From Brachynemurus nebulosus (Eukaryota > Arthropoda > Insecta > Neuroptera > Myrmeleontidae), in NCBI GenBank assembly GCA_035578155.1, contig JAPWDM010000015.1, positions 676,001 to 740,000 of the forward strand: a stretch of DNA of 64,000 bases. The letters run 5' to 3'. The notes under the pieces are model-generated. The model worked only from the letters and a program-made list of their open reading frames with translations. It had not been told where the DNA came from and made no database searches. The position numbers and the translations under genes were made by a program. Below are positions 13,080 to 23,114 of the stretch, one piece after another; position 1 is the first letter of the stretch, and each line of letters opens with the position of its first letter.

Positions 13080-14245
13080 TTCTAAAAAACATCAATTGTC
13101 GATTGAATTTATTGAACGATAGACAATCAGACGATAAGTTGCAATATGTACCACTTCTTAGAATTGGAAGGAACGCGCAGTTGGGATAGATGGTTAGACG
13201 GTCATCTCAATAACTCGATGAGTGACGCTTCCTGAAACTTTAGAGGCCCTAATAGTGGAAGTCATCACGTAGACACACAATCGAACGATATAAAAGCAGA
13301 AACTGGGTTTCAATCGGGTTCAATCTGCAATCTTGATTCAGTCGTCAATCCTGATTCATTCGTTCATAGTCAATTTGACTCACAATAAATTCAATCATGT
13401 AATTATTTTTAAAGAATAAAAATGTATTTTAATTATTTTAGTGTTGTGATTGGTGAACCTCCAGGAGAGAGGTAATATGTATTCCTTTATTTAACAATAT
13501 CTTTGTGTGTGTAGTCTGATTCTGTAATTAGTAAGAATTTGAGTAAATTTTATGAAAGAATGTTGTATTATACACTGATCAGTCTACTCACACACATTTT
13601 AATTTAAATTAAGATTTTATATTGTATCATTTACTATTGAAGCTTAAATTTCATTATTTTAATTTAATAACAAATTATTAAACTTTCTGCTTAAAAATAA
13701 ATTCATGTTTTGCAATGTTTTACAATATTGTTCCCATTTCTAATAGTTCGCGCGAATGCTTGTTTTAACGCTCGGTATATATATACACATATACAAATAT
13801 ATAAGATTTTTGTAAACTATTTGATTTTAGTATAATAAACCTTTTATTTTATTGTTAACTGATAATAATTATTTTATATAGAAATTCGAGTAATGAGTAA
13901 TTATAATTCACGCTACCTTATACCTTATATATCTCTTATAAGTATTCAAACATATTTATCCCTGTTTAGGCTTAATCTTTTACATATGGTAGTGTCTGTG
14001 GAATAGTTCAAATCAACCACTGAAACCACCCCTGCCTACTACACCAATATTTTACATATGGTGGCAGCGGTGGGATAGTTCAAGTCAACCACCCAGCCAC
14101 CTACTTCAATAATTTTTACATTTGGTGGCAGAGATGGGATAGTTCAAGTCAACCACCCAGCCACCTACCTCAATAATTTTACATATGGTGGCAGCGGTGG
14201 GATAGTTCAAGTCAACCACCCAGCTACCTACCTCAATAATTTTAC
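13080..14245 (+). mobile_element. LTR-like fragment carrying a 63-bp tandem repeat
   Basis: This inserts between two parts of the transposase-like pseudogene. It contains a promoter-like TATAAAAG near 13290, followed by about 700 bp of AT-rich sequence, then ends in a 63-bp repeat starting with TTTACATATGGTGGCAGC. A sequence ending in TTACA followed by TGGTGGCAGC resembles the junction of an LTR and a primer-binding site; the recognised LTR element at 14866-20108 has TGGTGGCAGC directly after its 5' LTR. I infer a remnant LTR plus amplified primer-binding-site region. Exact ends were not found. Confidence 0.4.
13981..14243 (+). repeat. 63-bp tandem repeat, about four units
   Basis: Units begin near 13981, 14054, 14117 and 14180. 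Each has TATGGTGGCAGCGGTGGGAT, then TTCAAGTCAACCACCCAGCC, and ends TTCAATAATTTTACA or similar. The first unit is the most diverged. The copied block includes a primer-binding-site-like sequence, which is unusual for a microsatellite-style expansion. Confidence 0.8.
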
Positions 14246-14865
14246 ATAAGTGTGTCAGTACCAATTTATATACATGCTGTCCAATTTTATGCGGCCTGTT
14301 TTCATGTGCACCTCTCAAATCTTTCATTGCTATTTCGCCATTTTTTGCTTTGCGTTGAACCGTTCTTAATCTACCTACTGATATTTGCAATAACGATACC
14401 AAAAATTGTCTGCATACTTTCCTTTCAAATCCATCGAAATTAAAATAATATGCCCATGAACATTCCCTATTTTTACGAACATTTTGTCGCTGTGTAAGTG
14501 GCGGCTGTTTTTTAATAAGACTTCGTATATAAATGTCTTGCATATTTTTTACACCAATACTCCAAAATTTTTTATGTATTCTTTGTTGTTCTCCAATTGG
14601 AACACCTTCATAATTTTTTTTCGAACAGCATTCTTCAACTAATTTAAAAATAAAAATATTTTAAGCTGCAATCTAAAAAAAGAAATTAAAAAAAAATTAT
14701 TGTTTGTTAAGCAGAAAAAATTTATTTTTAAAAAGAAGAAACCTACCGTTTTACCAGATTTACTAGTGTATTTTTTTCCTTCATTTCTTCGACGCTTTTT
14801 TATTTCTTGTGCTCTTAAATTCTTAAACATCTTTCTTTTAAAGCCATTATTTCTTCTAATATTAT

Positions 14866-15616
14866 TGTAAGAACGGACGGACGGACCTTTTCTGTAGGGG
14901 GTAAATAGATGTTAGTGGTAGCGTTGGAAACCCTACAGAAAGGTCGGGGTTCGAACTCCTGATCACTACGGTAGACTTGCGGGAACTTTAGGGTATTCAC
15001 TTAATAAAATAATGGGTTCAACTTAACAATTTTATTAACAAACAAATAAATAAAAGACACAAGAAACAAAACAGGAACATTAATGACATAAAATACAATA
15101 AAACCAAATAGGAATTGTTCCCCAAATAGACAGGTAAACATTTATAAACAAAAGTTAAAATAACAGCAAAAGAATTAGGACTTACCTGGACACAAGTTAT
15201 TCTCGTGGTTTAACTACAAGTCCTTGTTACTGACCACCAAAACAAACTTCCCAATTACGACCAATAGAGCATGTTAAATTACCCTGCGTAGCCCATCCCC
15301 CTGCTAGCAACTAGCCTCCAGCTCCAATGCTCTTTACCGCTCCATACTTGACTTGCCTTCTCCCCGACTACCCCGACTACCCGACTTCGACTACACTTTT
15401 ACGACTGCCATCCGACTAATGTCCTCTTCGACTACTACCCTTGATTATCATTTTACGAGACTTTTATATTAATCGTTTGACCCACATAATCACGTCATTT
15501 TTATCAGAGTCAGCAGAAAGTATGAATTAGTAAATCGTCGATATGTTTTGGTTGTTTGTTTTGGGTTACTGGCCTCGTTAACAACTTGTGTCCAAACAAA
15601 TGGCCCGATTGCAACA
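14866..15616 (-). repeat. 3' LTR (751 bp)
   Basis: It has TG...CA ends and the same length and sequence as the repeat at 19358 as far as I can read. It contains an inverted pair CTGTAGGG / CCCTACAG with about 30 bases between (14889-14939), a likely stem in the transcript. Confidence 0.85.
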
Positions 15617-15630
15617 TTACTCCCCCCTTC
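15617..15630 (-). promoter_or_regulatory. Polypurine tract of the LTR element
   Basis: On the minus strand GAAGGGGGGAGTAA sits directly upstream of the 3' LTR, the position from which plus-strand DNA synthesis is primed. This fixes the element orientation as minus. Confidence 0.75.
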
Positions 15631-16282
15631 GAAAAAGATGGTTGCTCCAATGAGCAACCAGCCTTTCCCGAGAGTGTAACCATTTGTCCCTGTGTCCTTC
15701 GATGATTCGACCCTTATACTTAAGATACAAATTATATTGTATCTCTGAAAAGCAAAAATAAATATATAAATAGTAAATACAATATGTGTCTTACGTTAAT
15801 TATTTCACTTAGTGTCTCTATTTTCACTTAGCGCCTCTAACATTGTCTTCTTCGTAGTTAGTTCACTTTCACCCACACACTCACGATCGTTTCGTGTTGT
15901 CGTACATTTCACTATTCTCCACATAGGTCGTTCCTCCACAGGCCTTTGACTGCGCGTATGGTACGGAAGTAGTCGATATGTGTAAAACTTCCGGTACTCG
16001 GGTTTTGTCTTCTTCTTCTACTGGATCCTGGTCACTGGCTGAGTATATGATGGACATCCTTCACAATATTTCTTCTTCTTGTTCATGGTCGCCCAGTATA
16101 ATTTATTTTGTGTTAACGCGAGTGTTCGCGCAAACCCCCTGATGACCCGCATGTTGTTGGCCGTGATGTACCCCTAGCCCTTGTCGTCCCATGGTCGTCG
16201 GAATTATTAGCTTGTCATCTAATTTGTGTGCTTGTGTTTGGTATATTTCTCCCCCTCCCCTACTGTAGTCTTCGTGGATACT

Positions 16283-17700
16283 TTAATTAGCTTGAACTTT
16301 GTTGTCCTCAACACCCTTGATCAACACCCTTGCTGCTGTGCTCCCGTGTAAATACTTTCCCAATGGCTCGATTATGATCTCCGTCCCTGGCTGGAATCTC
16401 CGCTGTACTCTAATGGTAACACACTCGGATCGTGGAGGCATCTCCACGTCATATTTCAATTGGATAAGGAGTCGGCCAGACTCCGTTTCCTTGTTATCGG
16501 TCGACTGTGGCCGCAGCGACCGTAACATTGAGTTGTCCCTTGTTGGCGCCTTCCGTGAATTTCCAAACGCTGGAGACCGAAGATACTTGTCCGAGGATTC
16601 TTCAGAAAAAACTTCATTTGTGTTCCCTAACACTCTTGTAATAATATTCCCATTTTTGGCAGCTTCCCAATTTGAATTGTTTCCTCCATTACTTCTTTTT
16701 CCCTCGCTGCAGTGTATACCCTAACATCACCCGTGTTGGTCCATATACCCAGACCCCCATATTTTGCTGTCCGCCCCTGTATTGCGGCTCTCCATATTTT
16801 CTTCTCCGTCGCTGTAGCGCGGCTCCCATATTTTTGTTGTCCGCCTCTGTGGTGCGGCCCCCCATATATCTGTTGTCCGCCTCTGTAGTGCGGCACCCCG
16901 ATACATTTGTTGTCCACCTCTGTAGTGTGGCTCCCCATAAATTTGTTGTCCGTCTCTGTAGAACGGCCCCCGTATATTTGTTGTCCGTCGCTGTAGAACG
17001 GCCCCTCATATTTTTGTTGTCCGTCGCTGTAGAACGGCCCCCCCGTATCTTTGTTGCCCGTCGCTGTAGAACGGCCCCCCGTATATTTGTTGTCCGTCGC
17101 TGTAGAACGGCCCCCCATATATTTGTTGTCCGTTGCTGTAGAACGGCCCCCGTATATTTGTTGTCCGTTGCTGTAGAACGGCCCCCCGTATATTTGTTGT
17201 CCGTTGCTGTAGAACGGCCCCCGTATATTTGTTGTCCGTCGCTGTAGAACGGCTCCCCCATATTTTGTTGCCCGCCTCTGTGGTGCGGTCTCCCGTAAAA
17301 CTGTTGTCCCCTGCAGCTTCATAGTTTTGGTAAGTATCCCCTACATCGCACACATAGTCCATTTGTCCCGATAATGGTATTCGCAGATTGTATCTCGGCA
17401 AATACATGTCTTCGCTCACGAAGTCGATGCTAATTTGATTCTCCTACGTAAATATCCTTCCCAGTAGTTCGTCGATAACAAGTGGCAAATCACACATGAC
17501 AAGAATAGTATGTAACTTCAGGCTTTCCATCTCCAAATCAACGTTAGAAGTCCCATAAATTTGAAATTTGGTTCCCGTAACTCCAGTTAGATTGAAAGTT
17601 GGCAATTCCAGTTGCAGTTATAGTCCCATCTCCCTCAGTGCATTGTATTCCAATATTATAATATAATAGATCCAGTATCCACTACTTGCAAAGGCCTCTA
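16283..17700 (-). pseudogene. Gypsy-type protease region and downstream linker, degenerate
   Basis: A retropepsin-type DTGS motif can be read on the minus strand near 17668-17680, but only after a frameshift from the flanking KFRLEAF reading, and a stop follows soon after. The downstream segment (16633-16283) reads PPRSECVTIRVQRRF and then EIIIEPLGKYLH. This pattern resembles the stretch between protease and reverse transcriptase in Gypsy-type polyproteins. Between the two lies a 35-36 bp minisatellite that has expanded within the coding region. No RT, RNase H or integrase motifs follow before the 3' LTR, so the element depends on another for movement. Confidence 0.55.
16750..17310 (-). repeat. 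35/36-bp minisatellite inside the LTR element, about 15 units
   Basis: Each unit contains TTTGTTGTCCGTCGCTGTAG or a close variant plus a run of five or six C residues. The variable C run makes units 35 or 36 bp long, so the coding phase shifts between units. Long open frames exist in several phases and on both strands as a result. In one minus-strand frame the 36-bp unit codes for a 12-residue repeat such as GGRTTEADNKNM. Confidence 0.85.
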
Positions 17701-19343
17701 AACGAAACTTTGGCATTTCAACAACTATGTTTGGTATTGTTGAACGTGGTGTGGTTGAAAGTTGTAGTGACGCCCCTGAATGTTGTTGTCTTCCTGTGGT
17801 GGCTGATGATTCTTCTTTTGATTTCCCAGCTGATCCTCTTCTTGATTTTCCCCGATTGATTCGCCCTCGAATCTATTTTGTTTTTCCCGATTGATTCACC
17901 CTTCTTCCCGTAGATTAACCCGTAGATCCCGCAGATTCCCGTAGATTGATATTATTTCCCCTGTTTTTTCAGTTCTCACATGATTTAATTTCCCTCTAGT
18001 GATTCGCCATTTTTCCCGTAAATTAACCCTTATTGATATTATTTCCCTTTTCCAGTTCCCACATGATTTAATTTTCCCGATATTTATTCCCAATACTAGT
18101 CCAATTTGTTTTCCCAATGATTCCCGTTACTTGTTATAATTCTCGTTTATCCCGTTTATTTTTCCACTATATTTCCATTTTCGTTCCTCCGAACATGGTT
18201 ATTCTTATATTCTCCCAATTAAAACTATTTGATTTGTCAATACCTCGTATATTTTAATTTGCATCCGAATATCCCCATGTTAATTAGATTCCACCCGTAC
18301 TTCTAACAGTTCCCTTATAAAAATTGAAAATTAAAACCCAATATCCCTATGACCCAGTTATAGTGCTAATTAGTCCCGCAACCCGCATAATTTTAACTCT
18401 TTTCCAATAGTTCCCATTCTACTTTGCTCAATTGACCACCAACTACCTACGATAATTATTTTTTCCCAAATGCAATCAAAAGAAAAAATTACAAAAAAAA
18501 AAAATATATGGTACCCCTTACTAAAATTAGAACTACAAAATTATATATATTACCCCTTAATAGTATTAATTTATATTCCCAACATAAGCAATTTAAAAAG
18601 AATTATATAAGACGTGCAACACTTCCGCATTAGTTTGCAAAAAGAAACTTAAAAAAAAATGTTTTTATTAAAAATGGTGCAATGATTGTGATATTTTATC
18701 CATTAATTACTACAACTAAGACCATAGTTCACCCTTTCCTGTTACGATAAATTGTCTTACAAAACTGATATCTCCTTGTAAAAAAAATTTTATACGTTTA
18801 ATTATTCCCCAAAGCAAGAAAACATTAATTCTTGAATTATTAATTTTCATATACGATTTATTATTCTTTTTTTGAAATTGTATGTGTCTGCAAATACACT
18901 GTTGTTACATCTGGACAAAAATTTTGCTGTCCGTGCATAATTAAAAAACAAGTATGAGTACATATTAACGTACGACAGTCACGAGACACGATATCGTATT
19001 GCTAATCACTACTAGTGTATACTGTTTGTTTTTATAAATAATTTAATAGCTATGATAAAACAATACATTTAACATCATTAGTTCATTACCTACATATATG
19101 TATGTGAACTTGGATTTATGCTTAACTAATCAAAAAAACTTTATTTTTTTTTTTCAACAAAAAAAAGATTTCTAAGCAGTAAGCAATTGAATAAATTTAA
19201 TGATTTAGTATGGATAATTGTAATAATTAATAGTTAACTCACTTTTATTCCCCCAGATTTACGCAATTTCCACATTTAAAAAAGAAAAGGACCCAAAAAT
19301 TTCCGCAAATCCTCCGCAGTTTTTTGTTTTACTATTAATTTCA

Positions 19344-19356
19344 CCGGCTGCCACCA
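19344..19356 (-). promoter_or_regulatory. tRNA primer-binding site of the LTR element
   Basis: TGGTGGCAGCCGG lies one base downstream of the 5' LTR on the minus strand. It begins TGG, complementary to a tRNA CCA end. The tRNA was not identified. Confidence 0.65.
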
Positions 19357-19357
19357 T

Positions 19358-20108
19358 TGTAAGAACGGACGGACGGACCTTTTCTGTAGGGGGTAAATAG
19401 ATGTTAGTGGTAGCGTTGGAAACCCTACAGAAAGGTCGGGGTTCGAACTCCTGATCACTACGGTAGACTTGCGGGAACTTTAGGGTATTCACTTAATAAA
19501 ATAATGGGTTCAACTTAACAATTTTATTAACAAACAAATAAATAAAAGACACAAGAAACAAAACAGGAACATTAATGACATAAAATACAATAAAACCAAA
19601 TAGGAATTGTTCCCCAAATAGACAGGTAAACATTTATAAACAAAAGTTAAAATAACAGCAAAAGAATTAGGACTTACCTGGACACAAGTTATTCTCGTGG
19701 TTTAACTACAAGTCCTTGTTACTGACCACCAAAACAAACTTCCCAATTACGACCAATAGAGCATGTTAAATTACCCTGCGTAGCCCATCCCCCTGCTAGC
19801 AACTAGCCTCCAGCTCCAATGCTCTTTACCGCTCCATACTTGACTTGCCTTCTCCCCGACTACCCCGACTACCCGACTTCGACTACACTTTTACGACTGC
19901 CATCCGACTAATGTCCTCTTCGACTACTACCCTTGATTATCATTTTACGAGACTTTTATATTAATCGTTTGACCCACATAATCACGTCATTTTTATCAGA
20001 GTCAGCAGAAAGTATGAATTAGTAAATCGTCGATATGTTTTGGTTGTTTGTTTTGGGTTACTGGCCTCGTTAACAACTTGTGTCCAAACAAATGGCCCGA
20101 TTGCAACA
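19358..20108 (-). repeat. 5' LTR (751 bp)
   Basis: This is the partner of the repeat at 14866-15616 and reads the same. Its outer flank TTAT matches the left flank of the other LTR. Confidence 0.85.
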
Positions 20109-20167
20109 TTATTTTCATTTTCATTGTTAGAATCGACGTAATATTCATTATCGGTATCATCACACAT

Positions 20168-21400
20168 TTTAATTTTGTTGATATTGCGTAATAAATAAAT
20201 AACTAATAAATACGAGAGATAATTTATTTTAAAAAAAATCAGTGTAATATCGGTAATATTGCAGTAGTATGTACTTAACTAACAATATGTATATTCGATG
20301 TGTCCGCCGTGTCCGCTGTGCGTTAACATTAAACTGCCTACTCAATAAATGATTCATCTATGAAATCGAAAAGCACATGAAGTGATTTTTTAAACATAAG
20401 AACCATAAGAAGTACGCAACGCACATAGGTAATATAATTATAGGTATTGTCTATGTATTTGGCAAAACCACCAAAACAAAAATATTTTTTCCTTTAAATA
20501 CATACATGTACACATACAGTGCCGTTACAAAATGAAGAGGAACCATTACATATTATTTTATCATTTGAAAATATGTAATATTTTATATACTTAATATGCA
20601 ACATAACTTTTTTTAACCTACTTAGGTACATTTCATTTTTAGTTATATATTGAAAAAGTAATCATTCCTATTTTACATTTAAACATTATGTTTAGAAATC
20701 GGACATGGCTCCGAAATACGTAAAACACTACAGTGAAAATAAAAAAGCTCGGCAAATAACTTCCCTTTAATTATAATTAGAAGTAACCAGCTATGTTTAA
20801 GTCTAATTTCTGAATATAAAAAAATATCAATGCATATTTTATTTTAAATGGAAAAAAAATTACTTATTATACCCTCATTTGCTGAAGGTATTGTATACAA
20901 TTAAGTTAAAAACTATTCAATAGAACTTTGTTTTTGCAATAATCTTTATACATACCTATAGTGTTTTTATCCAAAATCAAACTCAGAACATATACAAGTA
21001 TAATAGGTGTATTGTACTGACTGATGTGAGTGTAGGTTGGGAAGAAGGACCTGTTCTATCATGTCTCTTTTTCTCATGAAAAAAAAATATTTTTGTTAGA
21101 GATACGTACCGTACGTATGTATACAATCATATAATAAATTCTTATTAAAACTCAGTTTTTCATGCACATTCCTAATAAATTAATATGTATGTGTGCTGCA
21201 TGTTTTAATTTAAGTTAGGTCAACTAATAGTAAATTGCGGAAATAACAACGTAACACAGAATTGTTAATATCTTCGTTATTTTTTAAGATTTTAAAATGA
21301 ATTTTTTTTTACAAGTCGAGCTACCCCAGAGCTACAAAAAAATGCAATTTAAGGAAGAACTTTCTAACACGAGTTAGGCTATTATTCCACCCATGTCGTC
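20168..21400 (-). other. Upstream region of the AATT-duplication transposon
   Basis: This lies between the transposase-like gene start (20167, minus strand) and the right terminal inverted repeat ending at 21400. It is AT-rich with no open frame of note. It is expected to hold the promoter of the transposase gene, but I cannot point to specific boxes. Confidence 0.5.
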
Positions 21401-21667
21401 AATTGAAAAGTTAACTCATTCATCGCCTTTACAAATATAATGTAAAGTGTTTTTACACGATATTACCTATGTACTATCAAGTAAGTCCCTTAAACAAAAA
21501 TTATCAGCTAATTTTATTAAACTTTTCAAAATTTCGATTTTTTAGATCGATCTCATAGGATCGATTTTTTTTTAGCCGATTTTTTTTTAATCGATTTTTT
21601 TAATTTCGATTTAAATCGATCCAAAAATCGATCTTTTTTTTGGAGAATCGACATCTCTAAGTCAGAT

Positions 21668-22229
21668 CAAAAACAGTAATTAGTAGAAATCTCATTTTTA
21701 AGTCGACTTAATTCTTAATGCACCGACTCTACTTATAAGTCAAAATTTTTTTAGTGTCTGTGAGGCCAGTCATAATATATTATAAATAATAACTCCATAT
21801 TTGTGTAAATAAAATTTTAAGAAACCTTTTTTAAGTTTTTTCGATATTATCGATATATCGAACCATATTCGACCGATGTATCGATATTTTCGATATATCT
21901 TTTACAACCCTATCTTAAAGCTCCAACCACCCCAACCTTATTTTTTCAAATTGTAAGACCCCACTTGTGGTACATCATTGGAAAGTTCTTTAAAAATGTT
22001 GTTCATTATTACCAAACACAATGTTAATTTATAGATTATTATTTGAAGAATACGAAAAATTTCAGTAAGTTGAGATGTATTTTCTCTTATTCAAAGTTAC
22101 AAATATCAAATTAAATGCCTATTTCAGATAAAATCGTAAGAAATCACAATTTTTAAATCGAAAGATGCTAAATATTATTAATTTTTCGATTATTTTTGGA
22201 AAATTATAAAAAATGTGGCAGTTTTCAAG
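21668..22229. other. Flank, partial hAT-like end and LINE 5' UTR
   Basis: A TCGATA-rich segment at about 21838-21911 ends in ACAACCCTA, whose inverse TAGGGTTGT resembles a hAT terminus, but I found no partner end. The sequence from about 21912 to the first ORF at 22230 is probably the 5' UTR of the LINE; its exact start is unknown. Confidence 0.4.
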
Positions 22230-23114
22230 ATGCCGGAAACGCGTGGTTCTACCGTTAAAAAAGAAGATTTTAGTATTAATGATATGTTAAATTTATTAAA
22301 AAGTGTATTTGTTAGTGAAGAAATAAAGAGCATTTTTAAAAATTTAATAAATGATGCTGTTGAAAACCATATATCAAAACTGTACGAAGAAATTAACATA
22401 TTAAAAGAAACTAACCTCAAACTTATGGAAGAAGTCAGTAACTTAAAAATTCACCAACAGGATGCAGTTGAAACCAGTCAACAAAAAAATAATTTAATTA
22501 ACTCGAATGTGCAAAATAAAAATAATAATAAATCCAATAATAACAATAACAATAAGGGTAAACAAAATCAAATTATTACATCTGAATTATGTAATAACAC
22601 TAATGACACTACAAAAAATCAAAATACAACTGTAAACTTACCTAATAAAAATAAACAAAATAAAGTAAATAAAACTGTTACTAAAAATGATTCTGAATCT
22701 GAAACTGTTGAATATGCGAAAATTAATGATGAAAATCAAAAATCAAATGTTGAAGATGATGATGGCTTTAAAACTGTAATTTATAAAAAAAGGAAACCAA
22801 AACCAATAAGAGGCAGTGGACCGAAATGCGATGACTTACAATTTATTGAATCCAAAGTTTGGGTTTATGTAGGTCGTTGTAGTAAAGACACTACTGTTAT
22901 GCATATTAAGAATTTTCTTAGAAGAACATTTCCCAATTATGAATTTGTCGTGGACGATCTAGAAAGTAAGGGTGTATATAACAGTTTTCGTGTTGGGGCT
23001 AACATAGCACTTATGAATGAAATATATAAAGAAGAAAACTGGCCAATGGGTGCATTAATTAAGCGGTATATTTTTCGGAGAAAAGCTGCAAACTTCAATG
23101 TTAACTATAACTAA
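22230..23114 (+). CDS. LINE ORF1 protein, nucleic-acid-binding (294 aa)
   Basis: ORF1 of this retrotransposon type binds element RNA and forms the RNP with ORF2. The ATG at 22230 (MPETRGSTVKKEDF) is preferred over an upstream in-frame GTG. Residues of about 20-75 look like a coiled coil (heptad-like hydrophobics through ISKLYEEINILKETNLKL). This is followed by an Asn/Lys-rich low-complexity linker (about 85-150) and an acidic-to-basic switch (DDDGFKTVIYKKRKPKP). A C-terminal globular segment (WVYVGRCSKDTTVMHIKNFL to WPMGALIKRYIF) resembles the RRM-like domain in ORF1 proteins of Jockey/CR1-type elements. No zinc knuckle is visible. It overlaps ORF2 in the -1 phase, so ORF2 is probably reached by stop-restart. 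Confidence 0.75.
   Translation: MPETRGSTVKKEDFSINDMLNLLKSVFVSEEIKSIFKNLINDAVENHISKLYEEINILKETNLKLMEEVSNLKIHQQDAVETSQQKNNLINSNVQNKNNNKSNNNNNNKGKQNQIITSELCNNTNDTTKNQNTTVNLPNKNKQNKVNKTVTKNDSESETVEYAKINDENQKSNVEDDDGFKTVIYKKRKPKPIRGSGPKCDDLQFIESKVWVYVGRCSKDTTVMHIKNFLRRTFPNYEFVVDDLESKGVYNSFRVGANIALMNEIYKEENWPMGALIKRYIFRRKAANFNVNYN

Larger units (their letters stand above)
14866..20108 (-). mobile_element. LTR retrotransposon, non-autonomous, recent insertion
   Basis: Two direct repeats of 751 bp (14866-15616 and 19358-20108) begin TGTAAG and end GCAACA on the plus strand. They are flanked by the 4-bp duplication TTAT (14862-14865 and 20109-20112). On the minus strand the 5' LTR is the right-hand one, followed by primer-binding site TGGTGGCAGCCGG (19344-19356). 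A polypurine tract, AAGGGGGGAGTAA, lies just before the 3' LTR (15617-15630). The internal region is only about 3.7 kb. It keeps remnants of a retropepsin and the segment after it but no recognisable reverse transcriptase or integrase. It inserted into exon 1 of the transposase-like gene. I saw no differences between the LTRs by eye. Confidence 0.88.
10275..20167 (-). pseudogene. Transposase-like gene of the AATT-duplication transposon, split and degenerate
   Basis: Minus-strand pieces, in order: exon 1 starts MCDDTDNEYY at 20167, is cut by the LTR element, and resumes at 14865 (NNIRRNNGFKRK). It ends in a likely intron (donor GTAGGT at 14746, acceptor AG near 14639). Exon 2 (14638-14246) contains ECSWAYYFNFDG and GAHENRPHK. 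The next piece (13066-12330) has TSHYS, FNIHHHNTGES and FSDPCPGQNKN, with a stop codon before FYKQLLW. The C-terminal piece (10740-10275) has KKEKINDLRQLL and an IPxxxRNWYE motif. I recognise this as a TE-derived protein type common in insect genomes (SDxCxGQN motif, IP...FYE end) but cannot name its superfamily. Several insertions and at least one stop make it non-functional. Confidence 0.65.
1502..21400 (-). mobile_element. TIR DNA transposon with 4-bp AATT duplication, unclassified
   Basis: The two ends are inverted copies of GACGAYATGGGTGGAATAAY followed by AGCCTAA, about 27 bp. They are flanked by AATT at 1498-1501 and 21401-21404. The intact hAT MITE at 27527 supplies the empty site and shows a single copy there. 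Motifs like TTAGGCTATT recur just inside the left end (for example near 1715), which suggests subterminal repeats. The element carries one degenerate gene on the minus strand (20167 to 10275) and holds several later insertions: two R4/Dong elements, an LTR retrotransposon and an LTR-like fragment. Without these it would be roughly 4-5 kb. A 4-bp duplication is known for Sola-type and some other superfamilies; assignment is open. Confidence 0.75.
1050..21659. mobile_element. hAT-type MITE, copy 1, split by about 20 kb of nested insertions
   Basis: The left part (1050-1501) and right part (21405-21659) together give about 707 bp that align end to end with the uninterrupted copy at 27527-28247. 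The outer ends are TAGAGATGTCGATT and its inverse, and the element is flanked by the 8-bp duplication AGTCAGAT (1042-1049 and 21660-21667). An 8-bp duplication with TAGAG-type ends is the signature of the hAT superfamily. No transposase is encoded, so it is non-autonomous. The body is rich in ATCGATT motifs near both ends, which could be transposase-binding repeats. The interruption falls where the intact copy reads continuously, so its history can be read directly. Confidence 0.88.

Noticed and set aside
13980..14245. CRISPR-like array
   Set aside because: The units are contiguous 63-bp tandem copies with no unique spacers, and the context is a eukaryotic transposon.
16672..17247. 191-codon plus-strand frame with Cys/Arg-rich repeats
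   Set aside because: It is the antisense reading of the 35/36-bp minisatellite; any phase of that repeat stays open.
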